Shown here one piece after another: positions 17,466 to 27,600 of a stretch of 47,931 nucleotides of DNA; the stretch's first letter is position 1; each line of letters opens with the position of its first letter. The DNA comes from an uncultured Flavobacteriales bacterium (GTDB taxonomy: Bacteria > Bacteroidota > Bacteroidia > Flavobacteriales_D > Sanyastnellaceae), in contig CASICO010000019.1 of NCBI GenBank assembly GCA_949373165.1, forward strand, positions 1 through 47,931, written 5' to 3'. The notes under the pieces are model-generated. The model had not been told where the DNA came from. It ran no database searches and saw only the letters and a program-made list of their open reading frames with translations. The translations under genes and the position numbers were made by a program.

Positions 17466-19655
17466 TCAACGAGTGAACAACAATTCCCGCAATTTCGGGA
17501 AGGGCCAGCGGCTGTCTTCCGTCAATTTTTCAAGTTGATCCACTTGGACACGAATTTGCTCCATGACAGGTTTCACGCGGTCTGCGTAACGCCTTGCCTT
17601 CTCATGCATGTCGTCCATCTTGTTCGCTTGACTGCGCTCGGAACGCAGCTTGGCCACCAATTCATGGACTGTGGAAAGTCCCACAGATAAATCTTCCAAA
17701 ATGCTGCGTTGTGCTGTGGTCATGGCCTCGGCTGCATCGTCGCCAAACACGTCCAAGAAACCTTGAATGTTGGCCAACAAGTCACCTTGGTAGTCCATGA
17801 CCGCGGGCATCACCTGGTTCACCACCATGTCACCCAGCACACGGCCTTCGATCTGGAGCTTCATCACGTAGTTCTCCAGCTCGACTTCGGTGCGCGCGTT
17901 GATTTCTTCTGCTGTCAAGACACCGACCTCTTCAAACAAGGCAATGGTCTCTTTGCGCTGCCAAACCGACAAAGCACTGGGCGTATCCATCAAATTGGAC
18001 AAGCCACGCTTGGCCGCTTCCTCCACCCATTCTTGGCCATAGCCATTGCCTTCAAAGCGAATGGCCTTGCTTTGCTTGATGAGGGCCTGAACCTCCTTCA
18101 ACAGGGCCTCGTCCTTCTTGTCTCCGCTTTCAATTCTGGCGTCAACGGCGACTTTAAACTCTTGAAGCTGCTGAGCCATAATGGTGTTCAAAACGGTCAT
18201 GGGCACTGCGCAATTTGCAGAACTGCCCACAGCCCGGAACTCGAACTTGTTGCCGGTGAATGCGAAGGGCGAGGTTCTATTCCGGTCGGTGTTGTCGAGC
18301 AAAACCTCAGGAATACGTCCGATTTCCAGCTTCACAGCCGTCTTTTCGTCCGGACTCATTTTTCCTGCACTGACGTTCTTTTCGACCGCATCCAACAATT
18401 CCGTCAACTTGGACCCAATGAAGGCACTGATGATGGCTGGAGGCGCTTCGTTGGCGCCCAAGCGATGGTCGTTGCCTGCACCTGCAATCGCTGCGCGAAG
18501 GACATCCGCGTGACGATGGATGGCCGCAATGGTGTTGACAAAGAAGGTCAAGAAGCGCAAGTTGGTCTTCGGGTTTACACCTGGCTTCAACAAGTTGACT
18601 CCCGTATTCGTGCCCAGCGACCAGTTGTTGTGTTTTCCAGACCCATTCAGTCCAGCAAACGGCTTTTCGTGAACCAACACCCGGAAATCATGGCGAATCG
18701 CCACGTTCTCCAAAAGGTCCATGAGCAACAGGTTGTGGTCATTGGCCAAATTGGCCTCTTCGAACATCGGCGCCACCTCGAATTGGTTCGGCGCCACCTC
18801 ATTGTGACGCGTGGTCACGGGTATGCCCAATTTGTGCGCCTCACACTCAAAGTCTTGCATAAAAGACATGACCCTCGGGGGAATGCTGCCGAAGTAATTG
18901 TCGTCGAGTTGCTGCCCCTTCGCTGGAGGTGCACCGATCAAGGCACGGCCGCTTTGGGCCAAGTCCGGACGGGCATTGTACAAGGCCTTGTCCACCAAGA
19001 AGTACTCCTGCTCCCAACCGAGAGTGGCCACCACTTTGGTCACATTCTTGTCGAAGTATTGACACACTTCGGTTGCCGCCTTGTCTACCGCTGTCAGCGC
19101 CTTCAACAACGGCACTTTGTTGTCCAATGACTGTCCAGTGTAGGCGATGAAAATGGTGGGAATGCACAGGGTTTGCCCCATTAAAAATGGCGGGCTACTT
19201 GGGTCCCAAAGGGTGTACCCTCGCGCTTCAAACGTGGAACGGATGCCCCCATTTGGGAAACTCGACGCATCGGGCTCCTGCTGGACCAACAAGCTGCCAT
19301 CAAAGCGCTCAATTGCCCCTCCCCTTCCATCGGGCTGGATAAAGCTGTCGTGCTTTTCTGCAGTGCTTCCAGTCAAAGGCTGAAACCAGTGCGTATAGTG
19401 CGTTGCACCGCGGGACATCGACCACTCCTTGAGGGCGCTGGCCACTTGGTCTGCGATCTTTCGGTCGATGCGGATGCCATCCCGCATGGCGGACACGATG
19501 TGGTCATTCGCTTCTTCGGTCAGGTACTCGCGCATGGCGCTGAGCGTGAAGGCGTGATCTCCATAATAATCGGAGATTTTTGATGAAGGTGTATCCAGGG
19601 CCTTTGGGGCACGCTCGAGGACATCTTCCATGGCAGTAATGCGATAATTGGACAT
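17466..19655 (-). CDS. glnN: Glutamine synthetase type III
   Basis: The large GSIII form (729 residues, family about 700-730) makes glutamine from glutamate, ammonia and ATP. Landmarks are TGSTAEKHDSFIQP, TLGWEQEYFLVDKALYNARP (substrate-site Glu residues), TTRHNEVAPNQFEVAPMFEE, and the GSIII-specific GLNGSGKHNNWSLGTNTGVN. RTSPFAFTGNKFEFRAVGSS carries the catalytic Arg and Glu. GSIII is common in Bacteroidota. The frame is intact and the ATG at 19655 gives MSNYRITAMEDVLE. A Bacteroidota-type promoter box lies about 20 bases upstream, and the gene is bounded by hairpins on both sides, so it is probably a single-gene unit. Confidence 0.95.
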   Translation of the reverse strand: MSNYRITAMEDVLERAPKALDTPSSKISDYYGDHAFTLSAMREYLTEEANDHIVSAMRDGIRIDRKIADQVASALKEWSMSRGATHYTHWFQPLTGSTAEKHDSFIQPDGRGGAIERFDGSLLVQQEPDASSFPNGGIRSTFEARGYTLWDPSSPPFLMGQTLCIPTIFIAYTGQSLDNKVPLLKALTAVDKAATEVCQYFDKNVTKVVATLGWEQEYFLVDKALYNARPDLAQSGRALIGAPPAKGQQLDDNYFGSIPPRVMSFMQDFECEAHKLGIPVTTRHNEVAPNQFEVAPMFEEANLANDHNLLLMDLLENVAIRHDFRVLVHEKPFAGLNGSGKHNNWSLGTNTGVNLLKPGVNPKTNLRFLTFFVNTIAAIHRHADVLRAAIAGAGNDHRLGANEAPPAIISAFIGSKLTELLDAVEKNVSAGKMSPDEKTAVKLEIGRIPEVLLDNTDRNRTSPFAFTGNKFEFRAVGSSANCAVPMTVLNTIMAQQLQEFKVAVDARIESGDKKDEALLKEVQALIKQSKAIRFEGNGYGQEWVEEAAKRGLSNLMDTPSALSVWQRKETIALFEEVGVLTAEEINARTEVELENYVMKLQIEGRVLGDMVVNQVMPAVMDYQGDLLANIQGFLDVFGDDAAEAMTTAQRSILEDLSVGLSTVHELVAKLRSERSQANKMDDMHEKARRYADRVKPVMEQIRVQVDQLEKLTEDSRWPFPKLRELLFTR

Positions 19656-19674
19656 GGTTTCGTGTCTATGCGCA

Positions 19675-19682
19675 CAAAACTA
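19675..19682 (-). promoter_or_regulatory. Possible -7 promoter box of glutamine synthetase
   Basis: The minus strand reads TAGTTTTG, a match to the Bacteroidota primary sigma -7 consensus TAnnTTTG. It lies 20 bases before the glnN start, implying a short leader. I could not find a convincing TTG -33 element at the right spacing, so this is tentative. Confidence 0.35.
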
Positions 19683-19737
19683 GCCAACCACCCCTTCTTT
19701 TTCGGAAAGAGTGATGAACAAAACATTAAAAATTCAA

Positions 19738-19764
19738 GAACGCCCCCTAATAAATAGGGGGTTC
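19738..19764 (-). terminator. Terminator after the PNGase F-like gene
   Basis: CCCCCTA (19743-19749) pairs with TAGGGGG (19755-19761) around a 5-base loop, extended by GAA/TTC beyond two unpaired bases. It lies about 35 bases past the stop at 19799. On the minus strand a T-rich stretch follows after a gap. Confidence 0.65.
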
Positions 19765-19798
19765 CCCCGGAATCTTTTGATTTTTTCCGCCAACCGCC

Positions 19799-22700
19799 TC
19801 AAAAAACCACCACCCGGCGGCGCACAGACTGACCAGACTGACTGATCGTTAGGGTGTGAACACCGGCGGGAAGCGCTTGAAGCGGTATTCGGCCTTGGAA
19901 TCGGGCGTCGGCTTGGGCCACGCCTTGCCCCTCTGCCACCCTGCGTCCTGCAGGGTCGTGCAAATGCCATTCAAAAGGGCCACTCCAACCTTCGAGCACA
20001 AAATTGACCGCGTCGCGGGCGGGATTCGGATAGACCCGAACCGCACTGCGCTCCACCAAGTCATCTTCGACCGCGTTCACCAAGTTGGTCTCGAAATGAA
20101 AGTTGTGGATGATGCTCTTTCCGAAGTCAGGCTCGAACGTAACAAAATTGCCCCCTGCCTTCCTTAGCCTCACAAATCCGCTGCCATCGTCGTTCGCCCA
20201 GAAACTGATGCCATCGTCATCTCCATCGAAGAACTCAAAGGTGTAGCACCCTTGGTTCATGTATATCGTGTCGCGGTATTGGGTATTGGGGTCGGGATAG
20301 CTCCGCTGGAAATACACCGTACCATCCTGATGGGTCAACCTTGCCGTGTTCTCCCAAGGCGTAGAATTGGTTCGAACAAAAACAATCAGCCGGTTGTCGT
20401 CCTCGTCGCCGGGATCGTCCAAATAGGTGTAGGTGGGAGGGCGTCGGAAAGTGCTGCGCACTTCGTTGTTCCAAGACACCTGATCCACTTCCCCATTGGG
20501 CGCCGAAACCCTGGCCACAAATTCCAAGTCTTCTTCTGAATTTCCAACCCACATGCCCGCATCGAGGGCGACAAGGTCCACCACCTCTTCCTCCAAGAAC
20601 CCCAATTCCCCTGTCCATGTCATGGACTGCAAATTGCTGGACAAGCCAAACGTGATGGTGCACGAGGTGAGGAGGGTACTGCCACTGTTGCGCAAGACCA
20701 CTTGCGGCTTGTCGCAAATGGGGTTGGTCCGACCCGACAACTTTGACCCATTGGGAGCCAATACCTCCACAATCTCTGCATCCAACATATGATTGGGCGC
20801 ACCGTATGCGATCACTTGCCCCTCAAACCGGTAGTTGCCATCGGGATCGTAATCGACATCATAGTCCACTGTAAATGGCCCCACGCCCGACACATGAGGT
20901 GTGAGCTCCATGTCTTCTGTGTCTACTGGCGCGCCTGGACACCAACCCGCCCGGTCATATATCCACGTTCCGCCTTGGGGAAAGAGGGCATTGTCGGCAC
21001 ACTCCCTCATGATTTGCCAGCTCCATTGTTCCACGCCATTGACCTTGACGCGGTGGATGTTGGGACAGAATTCCCCACAATTGTTGCCGCTGCCAAACCC
21101 GTGTCCAGAAGCGCGGGTTTTTAAACGCCACATGGCCTCTTCGGCTCCGGGCGAATACGTGTAACCGGTCACATTCTCGTCAAAGCTGTTCAGGTTGTAT
21201 TGCCCTTTCCAAAACGCCTCGACCCCGAGTACGTCCCGAGCAGGTTCCCCCTCGATGAAGTGAAACTTGAGATCCAACAGCTCCTGCCAATTGCCCGCCT
21301 GCAACTCCACACTGTCCCTCAACAAAGGGAGGTAGTCTGTGACGTCATAGCGCCAAGTCCATCCGTCTTCTCCCAAATCCAATCCAATGCCGTAGGGCGT
21401 GATGTATCGATACAGTTCATAGCGGTCAACGACGTCGAAGGGCACTCCGAAGTAATCCAATGTGTCCGAAGTCAGCTCCGACACTTCGCCAGGAATGGGG
21501 TACACCACCGTGTCGCCAAACAGCGGGATCCACTCGGTCTCGCCTGGGGCATAGTGATAGGTCAGGTCGGTCATGGCCACTTCATTTCCCGCCACTTCCC
21601 AAGTGGACAAGCTGAGCGGCGCCACAGGACGTAAGTTCAAAATGGAGCCATCCGCCACAAACTCGAGGTATTCACCTCGGCCAAAACCCAACCATGGACG
21701 GAAGCCTTGCTCCTGCCCTTTAAATCGCTCTCGGCCTGGGGTATTCCTGCGCAAAGTGGACCCGTGATGAAAGCCGGGGTGTCCCCCGGGTGTATGGTTC
21801 ACCTCTTCGGTGCCATTGGCACCATCAAAACGGTAGTCCACCAACAGAGCTTCGTAGTTTGGGTGCCAAGCGGTGGGCTGGCGGTTGAGCCATGAAGCAA
21901 TGGTCTCGCCATCCAAAGCTTGCGACCAAATCCGGAAGTCGTCGACCCGGCCGTTGTAGCGATTGTTCCCGTTGCCAGAGGCACCCAGGTTCATCTTCAC
22001 AATGCCTTCAATCAGGTTGTCTTTGCCCTCTCCACTGTGGAACAGGACCCCGTTGAGGTAAATCTGCATGAGGCCTGCCTCCGCATCCTTCACAAATGCC
22101 CAATGGTTCCATTGTCCCTCGTAATCTTCGGTCTGGGCTTGTTGGTCGATGCGGTCGTAGCCGCCATCTTGACCACAGTCCCAATACACCCGGCCATTGC
22201 TCCACGGCAAATGGACATTGACCACGCGCTGCCCTGCGGCATTCACGGCTTCGAACAGCGTGCCATTTTCGGGCTGAGCATCGGGATTCCCGAAAACCCA
22301 GCATTCAATGGTGATCTCGGACGACAGCGGTTCGAGATCCACCACATCGACCTCCACCCTGTCGGGTGCCGTGAACTGAACCTGACCATCCTGCCCTTCT
22401 GCCACCCAACCACTGCCGGCAGCGCCAGAGACACCCGACCAACCGTCCTGGCTTCCATCGGTGTCCGAGGTGACATCGTCCACGGCAAACTCCAGCACAA
22501 GATTCTGCTCCCCGTCCCATTCAATGGACGGAGACAGGCGGATCGACAAACTGTCCCCGCTTTGCCAGGAGGACAATCCATACTGATAAGCCGTGTTGGG
22601 TAAATCCAAGAATCCAACCAACGCCGTGTCGGTGGTGAGTCCCCACTTGACGTCCATGCGCCGCGCCTCGGGCGCCCCAGACATCGCCAAGAAAAGCCGG

Positions 22701-23278
22701 TCGATGCTGCCTGCGCCCAAAGGCGCCAACTCTTCTGCTGTCCACAAAAACTGCATTCTCTTCGAGACACCCGGCTCCAAGAATGGCGCTGCGCCATCCA
22801 AGGCTCCCGGTTGCACCACTGTTTCCGACAACACCTCATCGGCCACAGTCAATGCAGCGGGGAACCAAATCGAATCTTGTACCCCCTCCACGTATGGGAC
22901 CACTTGAGCCGTATCGAAAGGCGCATCGGCCAGCAGCTGAAGAGGATGCTGAAGCGCTGCGCTGTCGAGCGTTCCCGTATGGTCAAACAAATAGGTATAA
23001 GAGAGGTAATCCCACTCGCCACAAGCATACCCCAAATTGCCTGCCGTGCCATCTTCGAAACACTTTAAAGTGTACTCCATGATCACCTTACCGTAGTCAA
23101 CACCGTTGTCTGAAGGCGGAAAATCAAACCAGCGTCGGCCCGGGCTATCATACGCCGTCTCCGCGTTGTTCTGGGCATCAAAAGTGTAGGTCTGCACTGT
23201 TGTCGTGTCCGCAAAAACAGGCACAGCAAAACCCAGCAGCACAATCCACAATAAAGAAGTTCGAGCCATCCATTTCAT
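19799..23278 (-). CDS. Secreted PNGase F-like protein with LamG and T9SS sorting domain
   Basis: A 1,159-residue exported protein. Residues 1-23 form a signal peptide (LLWIVLLGFAVPVFA). The N-terminal part has VIMEYTLKCFE and CGEWDYLSYTYLFDH (86-100), a motif of Bacteroidota PNGase F-related proteins. A LamG/concanavalin-like domain spans about 300-480 (ITIECWVFG, WNHWAFVKD, RVDDFRIWSQAL). A second PNGase F-like part (about 590-860) has YRYITPYGIGLDLGEDGW, SGHGFGSGNNCGEFCPNIH and GGTWIYDRAGWCPGAPVD. PNGase F removes N-glycans; activity here is unproven because I cannot map its acidic catalytic residues with confidence. The last 80 residues, from VYPNPARDAVNF to the end, are a T9SS type A sorting domain, implying outer-surface or secreted location. 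Confidence 0.85.
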   Translation of the reverse strand: MKWMARTSLLWIVLLGFAVPVFADTTTVQTYTFDAQNNAETAYDSPGRRWFDFPPSDNGVDYGKVIMEYTLKCFEDGTAGNLGYACGEWDYLSYTYLFDHTGTLDSAALQHPLQLLADAPFDTAQVVPYVEGVQDSIWFPAALTVADEVLSETVVQPGALDGAAPFLEPGVSKRMQFLWTAEELAPLGAGSIDRLFLAMSGAPEARRMDVKWGLTTDTALVGFLDLPNTAYQYGLSSWQSGDSLSIRLSPSIEWDGEQNLVLEFAVDDVTSDTDGSQDGWSGVSGAAGSGWVAEGQDGQVQFTAPDRVEVDVVDLEPLSSEITIECWVFGNPDAQPENGTLFEAVNAAGQRVVNVHLPWSNGRVYWDCGQDGGYDRIDQQAQTEDYEGQWNHWAFVKDAEAGLMQIYLNGVLFHSGEGKDNLIEGIVKMNLGASGNGNNRYNGRVDDFRIWSQALDGETIASWLNRQPTAWHPNYEALLVDYRFDGANGTEEVNHTPGGHPGFHHGSTLRRNTPGRERFKGQEQGFRPWLGFGRGEYLEFVADGSILNLRPVAPLSLSTWEVAGNEVAMTDLTYHYAPGETEWIPLFGDTVVYPIPGEVSELTSDTLDYFGVPFDVVDRYELYRYITPYGIGLDLGEDGWTWRYDVTDYLPLLRDSVELQAGNWQELLDLKFHFIEGEPARDVLGVEAFWKGQYNLNSFDENVTGYTYSPGAEEAMWRLKTRASGHGFGSGNNCGEFCPNIHRVKVNGVEQWSWQIMRECADNALFPQGGTWIYDRAGWCPGAPVDTEDMELTPHVSGVGPFTVDYDVDYDPDGNYRFEGQVIAYGAPNHMLDAEIVEVLAPNGSKLSGRTNPICDKPQVVLRNSGSTLLTSCTITFGLSSNLQSMTWTGELGFLEEEVVDLVALDAGMWVGNSEEDLEFVARVSAPNGEVDQVSWNNEVRSTFRRPPTYTYLDDPGDEDDNRLIVFVRTNSTPWENTARLTHQDGTVYFQRSYPDPNTQYRDTIYMNQGCYTFEFFDGDDDGISFWANDDGSGFVRLRKAGGNFVTFEPDFGKSIIHNFHFETNLVNAVEDDLVERSAVRVYPNPARDAVNFVLEGWSGPFEWHLHDPAGRRVAEGQGVAQADARFQGRIPLQALPAGVHTLTISQSGQSVRRRVVVF

Positions 23279-23312
23279 GGCGAAAAGGTAATCACCAAGA
23301 AGAAATCACAGC

Positions 23313-23326
23313 GCCTGAATTCAGGC
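23313..23326. other. Perfect 14-bp palindrome between aminotransferase and PNGase F-like gene
   Basis: GCCTGAATTCAGGC is its own reverse complement. It lies 35 bases upstream of the PNGase F-like start and 42 bases past the aminotransferase stop. Without a loop or T-run it is a poor terminator; an operator for a dimeric regulator is possible. No partner site was seen elsewhere in the window. Confidence 0.35.
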
Positions 23327-23367
23327 ACCTGCCCACCTGAATTGTCTGTTCGAAGACCGTCAATCCA

Positions 23368-24563
23368 TCATCGTCGCCCAGGGTAAACCTTGAGCGCTTC
23401 GGCCAAAATCTCCACTGCGCGCCGAATGGCATCGGCTTCCAACACATAGGCGATTCTCACCTCATCTCGACCCGCTCCAGGGGTGGCATAAAAACCACTC
23501 GCCGGTGCCATCATCACGGTCTCTCCTTTCCAATCGAAATCCGAAAGAATCCACTCGCAAAAGTGGTCACTTGAATCAATGGGCAATCGCGCTACGGCGT
23601 AGAACGCCCCTCCTGGGCTCGGCACCGCAACACCCGGAATGGCCTGTAAACCTTCAATCAAGACATCCCTCCTCTCCACATACGCCGCCTTGACGTCCTC
23701 AAATATGACCGCGGTGTGCGCAAGGCAGCTTCTCCTGCAATCTGCCCCAAAGTAGGGGGCGACAACCGTGCCATTGCAAAGCGCATGCACGCTTGATGGA
23801 CTGCCGCATTCCGGGTCACGAGGGCGCCCACTCGGGCACCGCACATGCTGTATCGTTTGGACACGGAATCCATCAACACAACATGATCGTCCAACCCTTG
23901 GAGTGACAAGACACTTGTTGGGGCCTGATCTCCGTAACAGAACTCGCGGTAGACTTCGTCCGCAAAGAGGTACAAATCGTGCTCCAGTACCAAAGACCGT
24001 ATGGCCTCGAGCTCTTGGTCTGTGTAGACATAACCGGTGGGATTGCCTGGATTGCAAATCAAAACCGCACGTGTGCGACTGGTGACTTTTGCCGCGATGT
24101 CGGCTACGGGCGGCAATGCAAACCCGTCTTCAATCCGAGAGGTCACAGGCACCACCTTCACCCCAGCCATCGTGGCAAAGCCATTGTAGTTGGCATAAAA
24201 CGGCTCTGGAATGATGACCTCATCGCCTGGCTCAAGACACGCTTGAAAAGCAAAAACGAGGGCTTCACTCCCGCCCGTGGTGACGATGATTTGGTCGGGC
24301 GTGACGTGCACGTCCACAGATGCATAATAGGCCGACAAGCCCTCTCTGTACGTCGCAAATCCATCACTTGGACTGTACTCGATGACGGTTCTGTCCATCC
24401 CTTTGACCGCTTCCAACGCGACGTCGGGCGTAGCAATGTCGGGTTGACCAATGTTGAGGTGCAGAACACGTTTGCCCGCGGACTTGGCCGCCACAGCAAA
24501 GGGGGCCAGTTTGCGAATCGGGCTGTCGGGCATGGCTTGTCCCTTGGTCGAAATGCGCGGCAT
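23368..24563 (-). pseudogene. Aspartate-type aminotransferase, interrupted by one frameshift
   Basis: A PLP-dependent class I aminotransferase. The 5' frame, MPRISTKGQAMPDSPIRKLA, is followed by VLHLNIGQPDIATPDVAL, the substrate/PLP loop VTTGGSEALVFAFQ, NPGNPTGYVYTDQELEAI, FADEVYREFCYGD, and the Schiff-base lysine in VLMDSVSKRYSMCGARVGAL. After GQIAGEAALRTP the frame is lost. The sequence resumes one base out of frame at EDVKAAYVERRDVLIEGLQ and runs to the normal end with the conserved PGGAFYAVARLP and MMAPASGFYATPGAGRDEVR. One missing base near 23,700 (a short T run, expected one T longer) explains everything. It may be a sequencing error or a young mutation; all catalytic residues are intact. 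Confidence 0.85.
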
Positions 24564-24609
24564 GTGGATGATGAATTGGCTTCTTAGAGGCGCGAAGATA
24601 ACCGACCGA

Positions 24610-24643
24610 AAAACAGGAAGCCGGCCCAAATGGGCCGGCTTCC
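24610..24643 (-). terminator. Strong terminator after GP1
   Basis: A perfect 12-base stem, GGAAGCCGGCCC (24616-24627) with its complement (24632-24643), closes a 4-base loop. It lies 24 bases past the GP1 stop and is followed on the minus strand by TGTTTTTC. It separates the giant-protein array from the aminotransferase gene. Confidence 0.9.
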
Positions 24644-24666
24644 GCAATTCACTTATGAACCCATGA

Positions 24667-27600
24667 TCACTGCGTAACCAGCAGCTTCTTCACAGCCATG
24701 TAGGCGTTGCTTGCGATTCGAATCTGGTACATACCCGCATCCAAACCTTCCGCATCAATGGTCATCAAATATTCCACATCACTCATGGCATTGCCATCAT
24801 ACAATTCTTGAATCAGTCCACCCGACATGCTGTAGAGGTCAACCCTCAAGCGCATGTTGTTGGCCACCACAAACCCGAGCTGGCTCACATTGTTGGTTGG
24901 GTTCGGAAGCAATCCAGTCACACGAATGGGGTCTTTCAAGTCCCCGCCGACTGAAATATCGAAAGGCGTGTGGCCTGAACCCACAGCAGGAGCTGGCGGC
25001 GTCACATCGTTGCCGTCACCGGCAACCGTGTATCCGAATTCAGTCAGGTTGCCACAAGCATCGGTCACCAAGTAGTCATATTCAGCTGTCCAAGGCAGCG
25101 CGCAATCCATGTCGAGCATGATGTCTCCGCTCGACCCCATGAATCCTTGCGATGTCCCATTGACAATCAGCTGACCACTCCAGTAGAACCATGCACTGGC
25201 TCCGTAATTGGCGTTCTGGTTGTTTGCCCCATCTCCAACCTGGAGACCGTAGTAGTAATTCATGGGCTGATGGGTCAGGCTCAATTCCGAACCTGCATAA
25301 ATGCCCGTTCCAATCATGCCTCCCGTTTGCATCACGAGGTAAGACCAATCTGTCCATGGAGACTCACCGGGCATCACATTGGAACAATCCTTCTTGTATC
25401 CACGGCCGAGGCCCGACCATTGCGCCCAGTCGTAGGCTGCGTTGTAATCGGCACTCCACACGAAGCCCCCGGAACCATCGGCATTCTCCATCTCCACTTG
25501 AATGAAGAGGGTATTGTCGTAATGGCTCTCAATCAAGTTGATGCCCCCTTCGACAACGGTAAAGCCCGCACCGTCGAAATAGGCACCTTCCAAGACCATG
25601 GCCGCAGGGGTGTTACCCGTGCAGGCATCTCCGTCCATGAAGGCTTCTGGGGTGGCGCCCTCGCAATAATTCCCGATGTCCTCAGTCGGCAGCAATCCAC
25701 CGAAGGATTGGGCTTCCACCACGGTCACCTCGCCTCCACATGCATCATCCGCAACCAAGCTCACCGGATTCGCCAAGACAATCCAACTGAAGATGGACCC
25801 CTCTTGACTTTGCGTCACGGTTTCTCCGTTGGAGATGCCGTTGCTCGATGTGATCTGCGGAGCCGTCACATCCAAGAAGGTCACGGTCTGCGTGGCACTC
25901 GCCATGCCTGCATTTCCACAGTTGTCGGTGGCGCTGGCCATGTAGGTCCGCAATACCGTGTAGCTGCCGGCATCTCCACAGAGGTAGGCCGGAGCGCTGT
26001 CCACGTAAGAGACTGCACCCACAACAGGCGCATCCGTGCAATTGTCGGTGGCGCTGGCCGTGACTGCGGCAGCAGCTGGCATGTCGCCATTGCAATCGGC
26101 ATCAAGATTCAGCGACACATCAGCAGGCGCTCCCGCAAGGAAAACCACTGGAGCTGTTGTATCCACCACCGTAATGTGCTGGAGCGTGGTGTCTCTCGAC
26201 ACGTTGCCCGAAGCATCCACGGCTTCAATGATCCAACGGCGATCAAACTCGCGGCATCCTTCAATGCCCGCCTCGTTGATTTCGTCGTACAGGATGTCCA
26301 CATCGAAAGTGCAGTTGTCTGTCGCTTCGTACCAAGGCTGTCCGGCCGCGAAAAGGTCCACCATGTTGACACAGCTCTCACCGGCATACAAGGTGTAGTC
26401 CTCAAGGTCAAAGATGTTGACCTCGGGCATCTCATTGTCCTCGACCACCACATTGGCGGTTTTCACCGTCGCATTGCCGTTGACATCGGTTGCGGTCACC
26501 GTAACCTCATTGTCTCCTGTCGTATTGCAATCAAATGCATCCACATCGAGGACCATGCTTTGGATTCCACAAGCATCTGTGGCCTCCACAAGGACGTCGT
26601 CGAGGACAATGGAAACCGCTCCATTCTCATCGAGTTCCACCACAATGTCTTGCAGGGTCACCGCGGGGGAAACCGTGTCGAGAACTGTGACCCCGGACAG
26701 GGCAGATGCTGAATTGCCATTGACATCCAACACCGTCAACTGAACCTCATTCAACCCCACATGCGTGCAGTCAAAGTCATATTGGTCCAGCCACATGCTG
26801 TCGATCGCACAGTTGTCGTAAGAATTCACATCGACATCTGAAGCGGCGATGGACGCCATTCCATTGGCATCCAGGTACACATCGAGGTCATTGGACTCCG
26901 CCATAGGGGCCAAGTTTTCCTCCACGGTCACCGTGGCATCGGCAGTGGCTGTATTGCCTGCGATGTCGGTGACGGTCAAGGTCACTGCGTTGTCTCCCAC
27001 ATCACTGCAATCAAAACTGGTTTGGGTAGCCGCGAAGGAAACCGCACCAAAGTCATTGCTTGATCCATTGTCGAGCTCATCCGCATCAATGGACGCCTGG
27101 CCGTTCTCATCCAAGGCGATGGTGAGGTCCTGAGCTTGGGCATCCGGAGCGGTGGTGTGAACGATGATGTTCAAGAAAGCGAAGATGCTGGCCTGATCAC
27201 AACCGTCAATGTGACGTGCACTGAAGCTCACAGACCCATCGGAATGTGATCCAGTCTCAAACTCCGCGTAACCATTGTCCACATCGGTCTGATCAATGGT
27301 GTACGATTCCGTGAGCACGCTGTTGATGTAGAGCTCCACCACATCCCCTGACTCAGCGGACTGAGCGAAGATTCCTGTGAACATGACCCGCATGGTTGGC
27401 GTGTCGTCGTTGGTGATGTTGTCGGTCATGTCCGCTCCGCTGTCGCTGGCGTCAATCAAATCGATGAGCGGGCAACTTGGCGCCACTTCGTCAATCACTG
27501 TGAACGTCGCATCTCGCGTGTCGGTGTTGTTGCAGTCGTCGGTTGAAGTGAAGGTGACCGTCTCCGTTCCCGTGCTTCCGCACTCGTCGGTCAATCCGAG

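Noticed and set aside
17709..19130. Long plus-strand open frame (473 codons) opposite glutamine synthetase
   Set aside because: It is fully antisense to an intact, well-conserved glnN gene, shows no family motif, and has a His/Arg/Gln-rich composition typical of reverse-frame shadows of GC-biased genes.
25147..26712. Plus-strand open frame of 521 codons opposite GP1
   Set aside because: It mirrors the repeat codons of GP1, has no signal, domain or start context, and similar shadows appear all along the repeat array.
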